Both the position numbers and the translations under genes were made by a program. The notes under the pieces are model-generated. The model searched no databases. It saw nothing but the letters and a program-made list of their open reading frames with translations, and was not told the DNA's origin. 64,000 bases of DNA from Noviherbaspirillum malthae (GTDB lineage: Bacteria; Pseudomonadota; Gammaproteobacteria; Burkholderiales; Burkholderiaceae_D), in NCBI RefSeq assembly GCF_015352985.1, contig NZ_JACYXF010000020.1, positions 34,707 to 98,706 of the forward strand. Reading direction: 5' to 3'. Below are positions 20,460 through 29,855 of this stretch, piece after piece; the first letter of the stretch is position 1, and each line of letters begins with the position of its first letter.

Positions 20460-21551
20460 ATGACAGACTTCGTCCAAACCGCTCTTTCCAACGGCATCGG
20501 CATGATCACGCTGGACCGCCCCAAGGCATTGAACTCGCTCTCGCTCGACATGGTGCGCGCCATCACGCAGTCGCTGCTTGCATGGCGCAACGATGATTCG
20601 GTGCGCGCGGTGCTGATCCGCAGCAGCAGCGAACGCGCATTCTGCGCCGGCGGCGACATCCGCTTCTTTTATGAGGCCGGACACAGCACGCCGCAGGCAG
20701 GCAGCGCCCTGCTCGAGGACTTCTTCACCGAAGAATATGCGCTCAACCATCTGATCCATACCTATTCCAAGCCCTATATCGCCCTCATGGACGGCATCGT
20801 GATGGGCGGCGGCATGGGCATCGCACAGGGCGGCGAAAGCAACCGCATGCGCATCGTCACCGAGCGGACCAAGATGGCGATGCCGGAAGTGAATATCGGG
20901 CTTTTTCCGGATGTCGGCGGCAGCTATTTCCTGTCGCGCTGCCCGGACCAGATCGGCACCTATCTTGGCGTGACGGGAGAAGTCATCGGCGCGGCCGACG
21001 CATTGCTCGCCGGACTGGCGGACGTGTTCATCCCGTCTACTGCATTGAACGCCCTGTTCGACATGCTGGCATCGAGCCGCGCCACGGATCTGCGCGCAGC
21101 CGTCCTGGAATTCGGCGCGCAGTTCCGGGCCGAGGCCGATCCGGAAGCAAGCCTGCTTGCCGCGCAGCGCGGCAAGATTGCCCGGCACTTCGCGGCGGAG
21201 TCGGTGCATGCCATCGCCGCATTGCTCGCCAATGACGATGATGCGTTTGCGCAGAAGACCTTGGCCGTCATGCAGAAGCGCTCGCCGCTGATGATGTGCG
21301 TGACGCTGGAACAGTTGCGGCGGGGTGCTGCGCTGGGCGTGGCGGACTGCCTGCGCATGGAGCGCACGATGGTCCGGCGCAGCTTCGAGAACGGCGAGGT
21401 GCTGGAAGGAATACGTTCGGTCGTCATCGACAAGGACAATGCGCCGAAATGGCAGCCCGCTTCGCTCGATGAAGTGGATGCCGCAATGGTGGAGCGCTTC
21501 TTCGCGCCGGCCTGGCCGGCGCATGCGCATCCGCTGCGCGAGCTGGATTAA
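20460..21551 (+). CDS. Enoyl-CoA hydratase/isomerase family protein (3-hydroxyisobutyryl-CoA hydrolase-like)
   Basis: 363 residues, longer than ordinary enoyl-CoA hydratases (about 260) and in the range of 3-hydroxyisobutyryl-CoA hydrolases. The crotonase core is seen in GMITLDRPKALNSLSLDM, the oxyanion-hole stretch AFCAGGDIRFFYE, and MDGIVMGGGMGI with NIGLFPDVGGSYFLSR. The last two blocks are characteristic of the HIBYL-CoA hydrolase branch, which acts in valine breakdown. It is alone on its strand and its stop overlaps the dgt stop by 4 bases. The exact substrate is an inference from length and motifs. Confidence 0.85.
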   Translation: MTDFVQTALSNGIGMITLDRPKALNSLSLDMVRAITQSLLAWRNDDSVRAVLIRSSSERAFCAGGDIRFFYEAGHSTPQAGSALLEDFFTEEYALNHLIHTYSKPYIALMDGIVMGGGMGIAQGGESNRMRIVTERTKMAMPEVNIGLFPDVGGSYFLSRCPDQIGTYLGVTGEVIGAADALLAGLADVFIPSTALNALFDMLASSRATDLRAAVLEFGAQFRAEADPEASLLAAQRGKIARHFAAESVHAIAALLANDDDAFAQKTLAVMQKRSPLMMCVTLEQLRRGAALGVADCLRMERTMVRRSFENGEVLEGIRSVVIDKDNAPKWQPASLDEVDAAMVERFFAPAWPAHAHPLRELD

Positions 21552-22708
21552 ATCTCGTCGACCGTGAACAGCCGGCGGTGCTCGCGCATCGCATAGCGAT
21601 CCGTCATGCCGGCGATATAGTCCGACACCTTGCGTGCCTGCACATGCCGGACCTCGTCCTGACCGGCATCACCCTGCCCGCGCTGCACCTGGTAATCCGG
21701 CGGCAGCAGGCGCGGCTCCTGCATGAAGGCGTCGAACAGGTCGCGCACGATGCGGCGCGCCTTGCTGGTCATCCGGTTGACCTGATAGTGCTGGTACAGA
21801 TTGTGGCGCAGGAAACGCTTGAGCAGGACAGCCTCGTTTTCCATCGCAGCCGAAAAGCGGATCAGCGGCGCGGCATTGCGCACGTCCTCGGCCGACTCGA
21901 CTCCTGTCTGGGCGATGCGCTCCTGCGAGGTATCGATGAGGTCGACGATGAGGGCATTGATCATGCGCCGTATGGTTTCGTGGATGGCCCGCCTGCCGGT
22001 GATGCCGGGATAGGCAAGTTCTACCTCCCTGCGATGGCGCGCATAGAGGTCCACTTCATCGAGCTGCGCGGTGGTCAGCAGGCCGGAGCGCAGGCCGTCG
22101 TCGATGTCATGGTTGTTGTAGGCGATTTCATCCGCCAGGTTGGCCAGCTGGGCCTCCAGCGTCGGCTGCTTCTTTTCGATGAAACGCGCGCCGACATCCC
22201 CAAGCTTGGCTGCATTCGGCAGCGAGCAGTGCTTGAGTATGCCTTCGCGGGTTTCGAACATCAGGTTCAGGCCGTTGAAGGCGCCGTAGTGCTCTTCCAG
22301 GTCGTCGACCACGCGCAGGCTCTGCAGATTGTGCTCGAAGCCGCCGAACGCCTTCATGCAGTCGTTCAGGGCATCCTGGCCGGCGTGGCCGAATGGCGTA
22401 TGCCCGAGGTCATGCGCAAGCGAGATGGCTTCCACCAGGTCTTCGTTCAGGCGGAGATTGCGGGCGATCGAGCGGGCGATCTGCGCCACTTCGATGCTGT
22501 GGGTCAGGCGGGTGCGGAACAGGTCGCCTTCATGGTTGACGAAGACCTGGGTCTTGTATTCCAGGCGGCGAAACGCCGTCGAATGGATGATGCGGTCGCG
22601 GTCGCGCTGGAATTCGGTGCGCGACGGCGGTGCCGCTTCGGGGAAGCGCCGACCTCGCGATGCCTCGGAGCGCGCGGCATAGGGAGCGAGGTGGGCTTCG
22701 TAATTCAT
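21548..22708 (-). CDS. dgt: Deoxyguanosinetriphosphate triphosphohydrolase-like protein
   Basis: 386 residues with the HD phosphohydrolase signature: TRLTHSIEVAQIARSIA supplies the first His and AHDLGHTPFGHAGQDAL supplies the HD pair. Dgt-family enzymes cut dNTPs to nucleoside and triphosphate and so tune dNTP pools; this short type is usually called Dgt-like. Its ATG overlaps the aroB stop (ATGA), making aroK-aroB-dgt one unit. Confidence 0.93.
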   Translation of the reverse strand: MNYEAHLAPYAARSEASRGRRFPEAAPPSRTEFQRDRDRIIHSTAFRRLEYKTQVFVNHEGDLFRTRLTHSIEVAQIARSIARNLRLNEDLVEAISLAHDLGHTPFGHAGQDALNDCMKAFGGFEHNLQSLRVVDDLEEHYGAFNGLNLMFETREGILKHCSLPNAAKLGDVGARFIEKKQPTLEAQLANLADEIAYNNHDIDDGLRSGLLTTAQLDEVDLYARHRREVELAYPGITGRRAIHETIRRMINALIVDLIDTSQERIAQTGVESAEDVRNAAPLIRFSAAMENEAVLLKRFLRHNLYQHYQVNRMTSKARRIVRDLFDAFMQEPRLLPPDYQVQRGQGDAGQDEVRHVQARKVSDYIAGMTDRYAMREHRRLFTVDEI

Positions 22709-23805
22709 CGTCTGACGCAGGCTTTCAATGTGGCCAGCAGGGCTTCCTGGGGTACCGGCATGATGACCGAGGTGCCCAGCGGCTTGAGCAGGATGAACTT
22801 GATCTGGCCGCCTTCGTTTTTCTTGTCGACTTCCATCAGCTCCAGCCAGCGGTCTTCACCGAGGTCGGGCGCCTCGACAGGCAGGCCGGCCGCCTTCACC
22901 AGCGCTTCGATGCGCTCGCGCGTGCCGGCATCGATGAAGCCGAGGCGATGCGACAAATCGGCGGCCATCACCATGCCGCAGCCGACCGCCTCGCCATGCA
23001 GCCATTCGCCGTAGCCGAGGCCGGATTCGATCGCGTGGCCGAAGGTATGACCGAAATTCAGGATCGCACGCAGCCCCCCCTCCCGCTCATCCTGACGGAC
23101 GACGTCGGCCTTGATTTCGCAGGAACGCCGGATCGCATGGGCCAGCGCCTCGGGATCTTTCGCCACCAGCCTGGCGATGTTCGCCTCGATCCAGTCGAAG
23201 AAAGGCGGATCGATGATGGCGCCATGCTTGATGACTTCCGCCAGGCCGGCAGACAGTTCGCGCGGCGGCAGCGTATCGAGCGTGCCGGTATCCGCGATCA
23301 CCGCCTGCGGCTGGTAGAAGGCGCCAATCATGTTCTTGCCAAGGGGATGATTGATTCCGGTCTTGCCGCCGACGGACGAATCGACCTGGGACAGCAGGGT
23401 TGTGGGAATCTGGATGAAGGGCACGCCGCGCATGTAGGATGCGGCGGCAAAGCCGGTCAGGTCGCCGATCACGCCGCCGCCCAAGGCGATCAGGGTGGTC
23501 TTGCGGTCGCATTTCTCGGCCAGCAGCACGTCGAACACCTTCATCAGGCTGGCCCAGTTCTTTTCTTCCTCGCCATCGGGCAGGACGACGGTCGTGACCT
23601 GCTTGCCCGCACCGGCGAGCTGGCCGGCCAGGCGCTCCAGATAGAGCGGGCCGACGACGGTATTGGTGACGATGACCACGCGCTTGCCGCGCACGTGGCG
23701 GCTGACCAGATCGGCGTCGTCGAGAAGGGATTGTCCGATCGAGATCGGATAGCTGCGTTCGCCCAGATCGACCTGGAGGGTGATCGGCATGCTGTGCTGC
23801 GTCAT
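22705..23805 (-). CDS. aroB: 3-dehydroquinate synthase
   Basis: 366 residues from the ATG at 23805 (MTQHSMPITLQVDLGERSYPI); an upstream extension into aroK is not part of the protein. It has DGEEEKNW, GGGVIGDLTGFAAASYMRGV and QVDSSVGGKTGINHPLGKN, which together line the NAD+ and Zn2+/substrate site. It catalyses the second step of the shikimate pathway. It starts 10 bases after the aroK stop and overlaps dgt by four. Confidence 0.97.
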   Translation of the reverse strand: MTQHSMPITLQVDLGERSYPISIGQSLLDDADLVSRHVRGKRVVIVTNTVVGPLYLERLAGQLAGAGKQVTTVVLPDGEEEKNWASLMKVFDVLLAEKCDRKTTLIALGGGVIGDLTGFAAASYMRGVPFIQIPTTLLSQVDSSVGGKTGINHPLGKNMIGAFYQPQAVIADTGTLDTLPPRELSAGLAEVIKHGAIIDPPFFDWIEANIARLVAKDPEALAHAIRRSCEIKADVVRQDEREGGLRAILNFGHTFGHAIESGLGYGEWLHGEAVGCGMVMAADLSHRLGFIDAGTRERIEALVKAAGLPVEAPDLGEDRWLELMEVDKKNEGGQIKFILLKPLGTSVIMPVPQEALLATLKACVRR

Positions 23806-23815
23806 GGCAAGAATC

Positions 23816-24382
23816 TTATGTCGGTTGGTTAGGCTTGACCTCGCTCTGGCCGGCAGTGTCGCCCGGACTGGCTTCAAGACCCAGCTGAGTAATGATCGTT
23901 TGTACAAGGGATTGTACGTTAGGTCGGCCGGTTTCCACCACGTGATGCGCCAGCTCGAGGTAATACGGTTCGCGTTCGCGGGCCAGCTGCTCAATGCGGC
24001 CGCGCGGGTCGGCGGTCTGCAGCAGCGGACGGTTCTTGTCGTGGCTGGTGCGCTGGAGGATGCTGTGGACGCTGGCGCGCAGGTAGATCACCGTGCCGCG
24101 GGTCTTCAGGTATTCGCGGTTTTCCGGTTTCAGGATGGCGCCGCCGCCGGTGGCAAGCACGATATCCTGCAGACCGGTCAGTTCGCGGATGACTTCCGAT
24201 TCGCGATGGCGAAAGCTCGCCTCGCCTTCGATTTCGAAAATCAAAGGAATAGAGGCGCCTGTGCGCGCCTCTATCTCATGATCGGAATCGATGAACCGCT
24301 TGTTCAGTCGCCTGGCAAGGGCGCGGCCGACGGTCGTCTTGCCTGCGCCCATGAGGCCGATTAGAAAAATGTTTCCCGACAT
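23816..24382 (-). CDS. aroK: Shikimate kinase
   Basis: 188 residues. Walker A is GLMGAGKTTVGR at residue 8, the shikimate-binding residues are in FIDSDHEIE and FRHRESEVI, the GGGA motif is in LATGGGAIL and the lid Arg is in KNRPLL. It phosphorylates shikimate in aromatic amino acid synthesis. It lies between pilQ and aroB, a typical betaproteobacterial position, but the gap to pilQ is unusually long (343 bases). Confidence 0.96.
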   Translation of the reverse strand: MSGNIFLIGLMGAGKTTVGRALARRLNKRFIDSDHEIEARTGASIPLIFEIEGEASFRHRESEVIRELTGLQDIVLATGGGAILKPENREYLKTRGTVIYLRASVHSILQRTSHDKNRPLLQTADPRGRIEQLAREREPYYLELAHHVVETGRPNVQSLVQTIITQLGLEASPGDTAGQSEVKPNQPT

Positions 24383-24725
24383 AATGATGGGCGTTCGCCC
24401 GCTGAAGACAAACGCCAGAACTGTTTACACCTCTACGAACCCATTTAAGTAAATTTTACACGCAGGTGGGACGGCACTTGTCGAGGTGTCCATGCGGTCA
24501 GGTCCACGCCATCTCCTTTCCGGATGCCGTTACCCGCGCTACGTGTCAGCGTAACGGTAACCGCATGTCGTGTACTGCCCGCACCACCTGCCAGAATACG
24601 GTTATCGTATCCGACCGAATCCGGCGCAACGGTCACTGTAGCATTAGTCTGGCTGGCTGCGGAAACCGTTGTGCTTTCAGGAAGAAGATTATTCTAGTCA
24701 TCACGGACATCGACATTCATGGCAC
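24383..24725. other. Gap between aroK and pilQ
   Basis: 343 bases without a full gene. An open stretch on the minus strand (24445-24693) is listed separately. No intrinsic terminator for pilQ with a T-run was found in this gap. Confidence 0.5.
24445..24693 (-). pseudogene. Possible remnant of a Big-1/invasin-like Ig domain
   Basis: A stop-to-stop frame of about 82 codons, with only a GTG (24636) as possible start. The translation has alternating hydrophobic strands of the type ATVTVAPDSVGYDN..AVTVTLTRSAGNG...VDLTA, which resembles bacterial Ig-like (Big-1) repeats of surface proteins. There is no ribosome site, signal peptide or neighbouring surface-protein gene, so it may be a leftover fragment, or a chance open frame. 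The family resemblance is by eye only. Confidence 0.3.
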
Positions 24726-26906
24726 TTAGCGTGCCGAGATGCGTTCAGCGACAATCTTCGGCGTGATGAAGATGAGCAGTTCCGTCTTGTCGTTGGTGCG
24801 CGCCGTGCTCTTGAACAGGTAGCCCACTACCGGAATGTCGCCGAACAGCGGCACCTTCGAATCGCTGGTGCGCTCGACCTGCTGGAAGATGCCGCCCAGT
24901 ACCACCGTGCCGCCGTTTTCGACCAGCACCTGCGTCTTGACATGCTTGGTGTCGATGGCAAAGCCGGCACGGGTCTCGACGCCGACGCTGTCCTTGTTGA
25001 CGTCCACGTCAAGGATGATGTTGCCGTCGGGCGTGATCTGCGGCGTGACTTCCAGCTTGAGATTGGCTTTGCGGAACGCGATCGAGGTGGCGCCGCTCGA
25101 GGTGGCGACCTGATACGGCAGTTCCGTTCCCTGCTCGATCAAGGCCTTGAGCTGATCGGCGGTTACGACGCGCGGGCTGGAAATGATCTTGCCCTTGCCG
25201 TCGGCTTCGAGGGCCGACAGTTCGAGGTTCAGGAAGCGGTTGGCGGATGCCGAGAACAGGCTGATCGCCAGGCTGCCCGGATTGACACCGTTGATACCCG
25301 CCGCAGGCAGGTTCACGAACTGGGTGTTCGGAACATAGCTTTGATCGGTAATCACCGCCTGGCCGGTCTGCTCGCCTACGCCCTGGTAGGTGCCGGTGAG
25401 AGCCGCGCGCCCGCTGCCGCCCACGCCGTAGCCGACGTCGCCTCCGCGGATGTTGCGCAGATCGGAAAAGCCGAGCTTGGCGCCGAGGTTGCGGCTGAAC
25501 TTGTCGTCGGCTTCGACGATCCGTGCTTCGATCAGGACCTGCTTGGAGGCGATGTCGGTCTTCTGCACCAGCTTGCGGACTTCCTCGAGCTTGGAGGCGA
25601 TGTCGGTCACGAACAGCTGGTTGGTGCGGGGATCGATCACTGCACTGCCGCGCTTGGACAGGATGCGGTTCTTGCTGTCGCCGCTGCCGCCGGCGCTGTC
25701 GATGCCGAACACCTGCTTGAAGGCTTCGGCCTTCTGGTAGTTCAGCTGGAAGGTTTCGGTTTTCAAAGGCTCAAGCTCGGCGATCTGCGCCCTCTGTTCG
25801 AGTTCGAGCTTTTCCTTGGTCAGCAGTTCGTCCTTCGGTGCGATCCACAGCACGGTGCCGTTCTTGCGCATGTCGAGGCCCTTGGCCTGCATCACGATGT
25901 CGAGCGCCTGGTCCCAGGGCACATCCTTCAAGCGCAGGGTCAGGTTGCCGCTGACGGTGTCGCTGGTGATGATGTTGAGGCCGGTGAAATCGGCGATCAC
26001 CTGCAGCACGGCGCGCACTTCCACATTCTGGAAGTTGAGCGACAGGCGCTCGCCGCGATAGCCCTGCGTGCCCTGGACCAGCTTGTTCGGATCTTCCTTG
26101 ATCGGCTTGACCTCCACCACGAGCTGGGTGTCGCTCTGGTAGGCGCTATGTTCCCACAGCCCCTTGGGTTCGATGACCATGCGCACGTTCTCGCCCTGCG
26201 GCGTGGTGGTGATGGTCTGTACCGGCGTGCCGAAGTCGGCGACATCGAGGCGGCGGCGCAGCACGTCGGGCAGGCTGGCCTTCTGGAAGTCGATGACGAT
26301 GGATTGCCCCTGCTGGCGCACGTCGACGCCGACCTGGCTGGGCGGAAGATCGACCACGATGCGGCCTTCGCCGTTGGCGCCGCGGCGGAAGTCGACATCC
26401 TTGATGGTCTGCTTGCCGGCGGCGGCTGGCGCGGGACGCTGGACCGGCAGCCCGGATGCGGAGACCGGCGTGGCGAGGCCCCCCGAGCTGTCGATGGTCA
26501 CGACGACCGTCTTGCCGTCGACCGCCGTCGCGTAATTGAGCGGGCGCAGCAGATTGAACACCAGCCGCGAACGCTCGCCGGCCTGTACCAGATTGACGTT
26601 CCTGACGTCGCCCATGCCGATATCCTGCACCGACTTGCCGGTGCCGTTGGCCGTGCCTGCGAAGTCGAGCGCGATGCGTGCCGGGCTGGTGATGGAGAAT
26701 CCGATCGGCGGCTTGGTGACCGGGTTCTTCATCGTCACCTTGACGATGATGTTCGACCCCTGCTGATTGGCATTGATCGATTCGATGGCGTTTTCCTGCG
26801 CAAAGGCCAGGCCGGCCTGCAGGGCAAGAAGCAGCACCGCACACTGCCGCATCGACTTTCGCGCGATGGTTCCAAGCCCGTCGCGATGGTTTTGCACTGG
26901 CTTCAT
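24726..26906 (-). CDS. pilQ: Type IV pilus secretin PilQ
   Basis: 726 residues from the ATG at 26906, which overlaps the pilP stop (ATGA). A signal peptide (about 19-40, CAVLLLALQAGLAFA) is followed by two AMIN domains (about 45-250, binding peptidoglycan), N0/N1 domains (VEVRAVLQVIADFTGLNIITSD) and the secretin core near the C-terminus (TVVLGGIFQQ, DIPVVGYLFK). It forms the outer-membrane gate through which the pilus passes. It is last in pilMNOPQ, followed by aroK. Confidence 0.96.
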   Translation of the reverse strand: MKPVQNHRDGLGTIARKSMRQCAVLLLALQAGLAFAQENAIESINANQQGSNIIVKVTMKNPVTKPPIGFSITSPARIALDFAGTANGTGKSVQDIGMGDVRNVNLVQAGERSRLVFNLLRPLNYATAVDGKTVVVTIDSSGGLATPVSASGLPVQRPAPAAAGKQTIKDVDFRRGANGEGRIVVDLPPSQVGVDVRQQGQSIVIDFQKASLPDVLRRRLDVADFGTPVQTITTTPQGENVRMVIEPKGLWEHSAYQSDTQLVVEVKPIKEDPNKLVQGTQGYRGERLSLNFQNVEVRAVLQVIADFTGLNIITSDTVSGNLTLRLKDVPWDQALDIVMQAKGLDMRKNGTVLWIAPKDELLTKEKLELEQRAQIAELEPLKTETFQLNYQKAEAFKQVFGIDSAGGSGDSKNRILSKRGSAVIDPRTNQLFVTDIASKLEEVRKLVQKTDIASKQVLIEARIVEADDKFSRNLGAKLGFSDLRNIRGGDVGYGVGGSGRAALTGTYQGVGEQTGQAVITDQSYVPNTQFVNLPAAGINGVNPGSLAISLFSASANRFLNLELSALEADGKGKIISSPRVVTADQLKALIEQGTELPYQVATSSGATSIAFRKANLKLEVTPQITPDGNIILDVDVNKDSVGVETRAGFAIDTKHVKTQVLVENGGTVVLGGIFQQVERTSDSKVPLFGDIPVVGYLFKSTARTNDKTELLIFITPKIVAERISAR

Positions 26907-27454
26907 TTCTGGTTCTCCTGCAACTCTAGCTTGGCTTTGCGCTCGGTCCACTCGCCGGCCGCGTCGCGCACGATTTCCTTCAGTTCCACTTCCGTCTCGC
27001 CGATCCTGGTGATCATCCCGTGGTTCTGGCCGATGTAATTGCCGACCTTCACCTGAAAGACCGCCTTGTCCACCTGGAGCAACGCATAGGTGAGGCCCGG
27101 CTTCTGCAGCGTGCCGACCATGGTGATGGTGTCGAGGGGATGGTTCTCCAGCGGGTCCCTGCGCCGGTCGAGATCGGGCTTGATCGCGCTGTTGGCGTTG
27201 GCCTGCAGCTTCGCCAGCGCCGCCGACAGCTTCGCCGGGCTGTAGGGATCGACTTCATTCTTCGCCGCGTAGACGAAAGGCGCGAAGGTCTTCGGGGCGG
27301 CGATCTTCTGCACGGAGACCGGCGCCTGCCTGCGCGCCTCGTCCATCCATGCCCTGACTTCGTGCACGCCGCCGTCGCCGCAGCCGGCCAGCACGGCCAG
27401 CATGGACAGCGGCAGGAGGGAAACGCCCCTGGCAAGACAGCGGTTCAATGTCAT
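26903..27454 (-). CDS. pilP: Type IV pilus inner-membrane lipoprotein PilP
   Basis: 183 residues. The lipobox LAVLAGC near residue 25 marks a lipoprotein. The periplasmic domain includes the ENHPLDTITMVGTL stretch and the IGQNHGMITRIGETEVELKEIV beta fold typical of PilP. It links PilN/PilO to the PilQ secretin. It overlaps both pilO and pilQ by four bases. Confidence 0.94.
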   Translation of the reverse strand: MTLNRCLARGVSLLPLSMLAVLAGCGDGGVHEVRAWMDEARRQAPVSVQKIAAPKTFAPFVYAAKNEVDPYSPAKLSAALAKLQANANSAIKPDLDRRRDPLENHPLDTITMVGTLQKPGLTYALLQVDKAVFQVKVGNYIGQNHGMITRIGETEVELKEIVRDAAGEWTERKAKLELQENQK

Positions 27455-28113
27455 TTCTTCGCTCCCTTCGCCTTCTTCTCCGCGGCGGCCTTGCGCTGCG
27501 CATCGATTTCTTCCTTGTCGAGATAGCGGAAGGTCTTGGCAACCGCCTCCAGCGTCAGCGAGCCGTCCTTGCCGGCGACCAGGCCCATCTTGTTGAGCGT
27601 GACGATGCGCGGCAGGTTGGCGATATCGCTGGTGAAGGCGCCGACGTCATGGTAATTGCCCACTACCTTGATATCGATGGGAAGCTCCGCGTAATAATCC
27701 TTGACCAGCACCTGCCCCGGCTTGAAGAGTTCGAACTGCAGCCCTCGTCCCAGGCCCGCCTGGTTGATGTCGGAAAGCAGCGCATCCATCTCGGCCTTGC
27801 TCGGCAGCTGCTTTTCCAGCGTGGCGACATACTCGCCGACCTGCTCCTTCTGCTTGCGCAGGGCCTCGAGATTGACCGCCTGCCGTATCTTGATGGTGTA
27901 TTGCTCGCGCAGGCGCACCTCCTCCTCCTCGCCCTGGGTCAGCTCGTCGATCTGCCCGCTGAGGTAGAGGAACCAGCCAAGGAAGGCGACGGCAACGATG
28001 GCGCCGAGACCGCACATGAGCCGGGGAATCAGCGGCCACTGTCCCGGGTGCCTGCCGTTGAGGCCGCGGAACTGCGCCGCGACCGATTCTGCAAGTTTTT
28101 TCAGATCTGTCAT
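27451..28113 (-). CDS. pilO: Type IV pilus inner-membrane protein PilO
   Basis: 220 residues. One membrane segment at about 33-53 is followed by a coiled coil (about 60-105) and a periplasmic ferredoxin-like domain (LPIDIKVVGNYHDVGAFTSDIANLPRIV). It pairs with PilN in the alignment complex. It ends in an unusual Lys/Ala-rich tail after the LDKEEIDAQRK stretch. It lies 12 bases after pilN and overlaps pilP by four. Confidence 0.94.
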   Translation of the reverse strand: MTDLKKLAESVAAQFRGLNGRHPGQWPLIPRLMCGLGAIVAVAFLGWFLYLSGQIDELTQGEEEEVRLREQYTIKIRQAVNLEALRKQKEQVGEYVATLEKQLPSKAEMDALLSDINQAGLGRGLQFELFKPGQVLVKDYYAELPIDIKVVGNYHDVGAFTSDIANLPRIVTLNKMGLVAGKDGSLTLEAVAKTFRYLDKEEIDAQRKAAAEKKAKGAKK

Positions 28114-28125
28114 CGCTCTATCCCG

Positions 28126-28776
28126 TCAGGACTTCTTTGCCGCTGCAGCGTCCGCCGCAGCCGCGCTGCCGGCTGCGCCGCCCGCCGTACCGCCGGCGCC
28201 ACCTGCGGCATCCTTGTCGCGGGGGCGCTTGATGCCGACATTGACGGTGAAGTCGTACACTTTCTTCGCGTCCTTGCCCTGGCCGAGGCTGGCCAGGCGG
28301 ATCTCGATCAGGTCGGGGCGCTCCAGCCAGGGCGAATTGTTGCCGAGGTTGCGCAGCAATTCGGAGACGCGTTCGTTGGACTGCGCATATCCCATCAGCA
28401 CCACGCGCTGGTTTTCCTCCTTGAAGGAGCGCAGGTAGATCCCTTCCGGCACCTGCCTGGCGAGTTCGTCCATCAGGTAGACGGGCTGGTTGCGGTCGCT
28501 CTGGAGATCCTCGACCGCCTGCTGGCGGGCCTTGAGGGCTTCGATCTCTTCCTTGAGCGTCTTGATTTCCTTGATCTGGTTGTCAAGCTTGGCGTTTTCA
28601 GCCTTGATGAAATCGTTGCGCTGGTTCTGTTCGGAGATTTGCGCGGCGATGATGCCGCCCGCGGCCACCACCAGGGCGCCGCCCATGACGGCCGAAAGCG
28701 CAAGCATGCGCAGAAAGGCCGCCTTGCGCTGCTTGCGCTTTTCCTCGCGGTGAGGAAGCAGGTTGATCTTGATCAT
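28126..28776 (-). CDS. pilN: Type IV pilus inner-membrane protein PilN
   Basis: 216 residues from the ATG at 28776. The N-terminal cytoplasmic PilM-binding motif is MIKINLLPHREE, followed by a membrane segment (about 25-45), a coiled coil (about 48-90) and a periplasmic domain. The C-terminus is a low-complexity Ala/Gly-rich tail. It shares one base with the pilM stop. The INLLP motif makes the assignment secure. Confidence 0.95.
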   Translation of the reverse strand: MIKINLLPHREEKRKQRKAAFLRMLALSAVMGGALVVAAGGIIAAQISEQNQRNDFIKAENAKLDNQIKEIKTLKEEIEALKARQQAVEDLQSDRNQPVYLMDELARQVPEGIYLRSFKEENQRVVLMGYAQSNERVSELLRNLGNNSPWLERPDLIEIRLASLGQGKDAKKVYDFTVNVGIKRPRDKDAAGGAGGTAGGAAGSAAAADAAAAKKS

Positions 28777-29855
28777 CAGTCGAATCTCCGCATCGCGAGT
28801 CCGCAAGCCACCAGATAGGAAGGCGCTTCGGCCCGCAGCTGTTTTTCGCGGACGTTGCCTGCAAGCTGCATGCCCTTGAACGGGCTGACGACGGAGCTTG
28901 AAATCTTGGTGCGTTCGGCGACCAGTTCGACCAGCCCGGGAATGATCGCGCATCCGCCGGCGAGGAAGATCTGGTCGATATGGGTATAAGGCGTGGAAGT
29001 GAAGAAGAACTGGATGGCGCGGGTGATTTCCAGCGCGGCGTTTTCCATGAAGGGCTGAAGGAGTTCGCGCTCGTAGCCCTCGGGCAGGTCGCCCGCGCGC
29101 TTTTTCGATTCGGCTTCATCGAACGACAATCCGTAGGCGCGCACGATATCCTGGGTGAGCTGGTTGCCGCCGAAAGGCTGCTCCCGTTCATAGATGGCCT
29201 GTCCGTCCTGCAGCACCGACACATGGGTCACCTGCGCGCCGAGCTGGAACAGCGCGACGATCTGCCCCTGGCCGCCCTTGGGTAACTGTGCGGTAACGCG
29301 GTCAAGCGCCGCCCTCGCCGCATAGGACTCGATATCCATGACGAGCGGCTTCAGGCCGGCGGCTTCCGCGACCGCGACGCGGTCTTCCACCTTTTCCTTG
29401 CGGGTGGCGGCGATCAGGACATCCACATCCTCCGGCGCGTTCTGCGCCGGACCGATCACGTCGAAGTCGAGGCTGACTTCCTCGAGCGCAAAGGGAATGT
29501 ACTGGTTGGCTTCGCTTTCGACCTGCACCTCCAGCTCGTCTTCGGACAGGCCCGCAGGCAGGATGATCTTCTTGGTGATGACGGCGGCCGGCGGCATGCC
29601 GAGCGCAACATGCCTGGCGCGCGTGCCGCTCTTTTTCCAGACCCGGCGCACGGCTTCGGATACCTGATCCAGGTTTTCGATATTGCCGTCGACGACGGCG
29701 CCGCGCGGCAGCGGTTCGCTGGCGAAACGCTCGAGGCGGTACTCATTCTTGCCCGCATCCGACAATTCGACAAGCTTTACGCCCGAAGTACTAATATCCA
29801 GTCCGACGAGCGGTGGATTTTTGTTGCCGAGCAAGATTCCGAGATCAATGGCCAA
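28776..29855 (-). CDS. pilM: Type IV pilus assembly ATPase-like protein PilM
   Basis: 359 residues. It has an actin-like (FtsA/PilM) fold with PPLVGLDISTSGVKLVELS near the start, VDIESYAARAAL in the middle, and IFLAGGCAIIPGL as the phosphate-binding end. Cytoplasmic; it anchors PilN. I chose a TTG start at 29855 because it places a GGAGAAGGA ribosome site a few bases upstream and starts next to the conserved domain; the only upstream option is a GTG at 29900. It is the first gene of the operon. Confidence 0.93.
   Translation of the reverse strand: MAIDLGILLGNKNPPLVGLDISTSGVKLVELSDAGKNEYRLERFASEPLPRGAVVDGNIENLDQVSEAVRRVWKKSGTRARHVALGMPPAAVITKKIILPAGLSEDELEVQVESEANQYIPFALEEVSLDFDVIGPAQNAPEDVDVLIAATRKEKVEDRVAVAEAAGLKPLVMDIESYAARAALDRVTAQLPKGGQGQIVALFQLGAQVTHVSVLQDGQAIYEREQPFGGNQLTQDIVRAYGLSFDEAESKKRAGDLPEGYERELLQPFMENAALEITRAIQFFFTSTPYTHIDQIFLAGGCAIIPGLVELVAERTKISSSVVSPFKGMQLAGNVREKQLRAEAPSYLVACGLAMRRFD

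Noticed and set aside
20460..21551. Ordinary enoyl-CoA hydratase (FadB/PaaF-like)
   Set aside because: About 100 residues too long; the PDVGGSYFLSR block fits the 3-hydroxyisobutyryl-CoA hydrolase branch better.
23806..23994. 63-residue N-terminal extension of aroB
   Set aside because: It lies within aroK in another frame and lacks conservation; the ATG at 23805 starts at the usual place.
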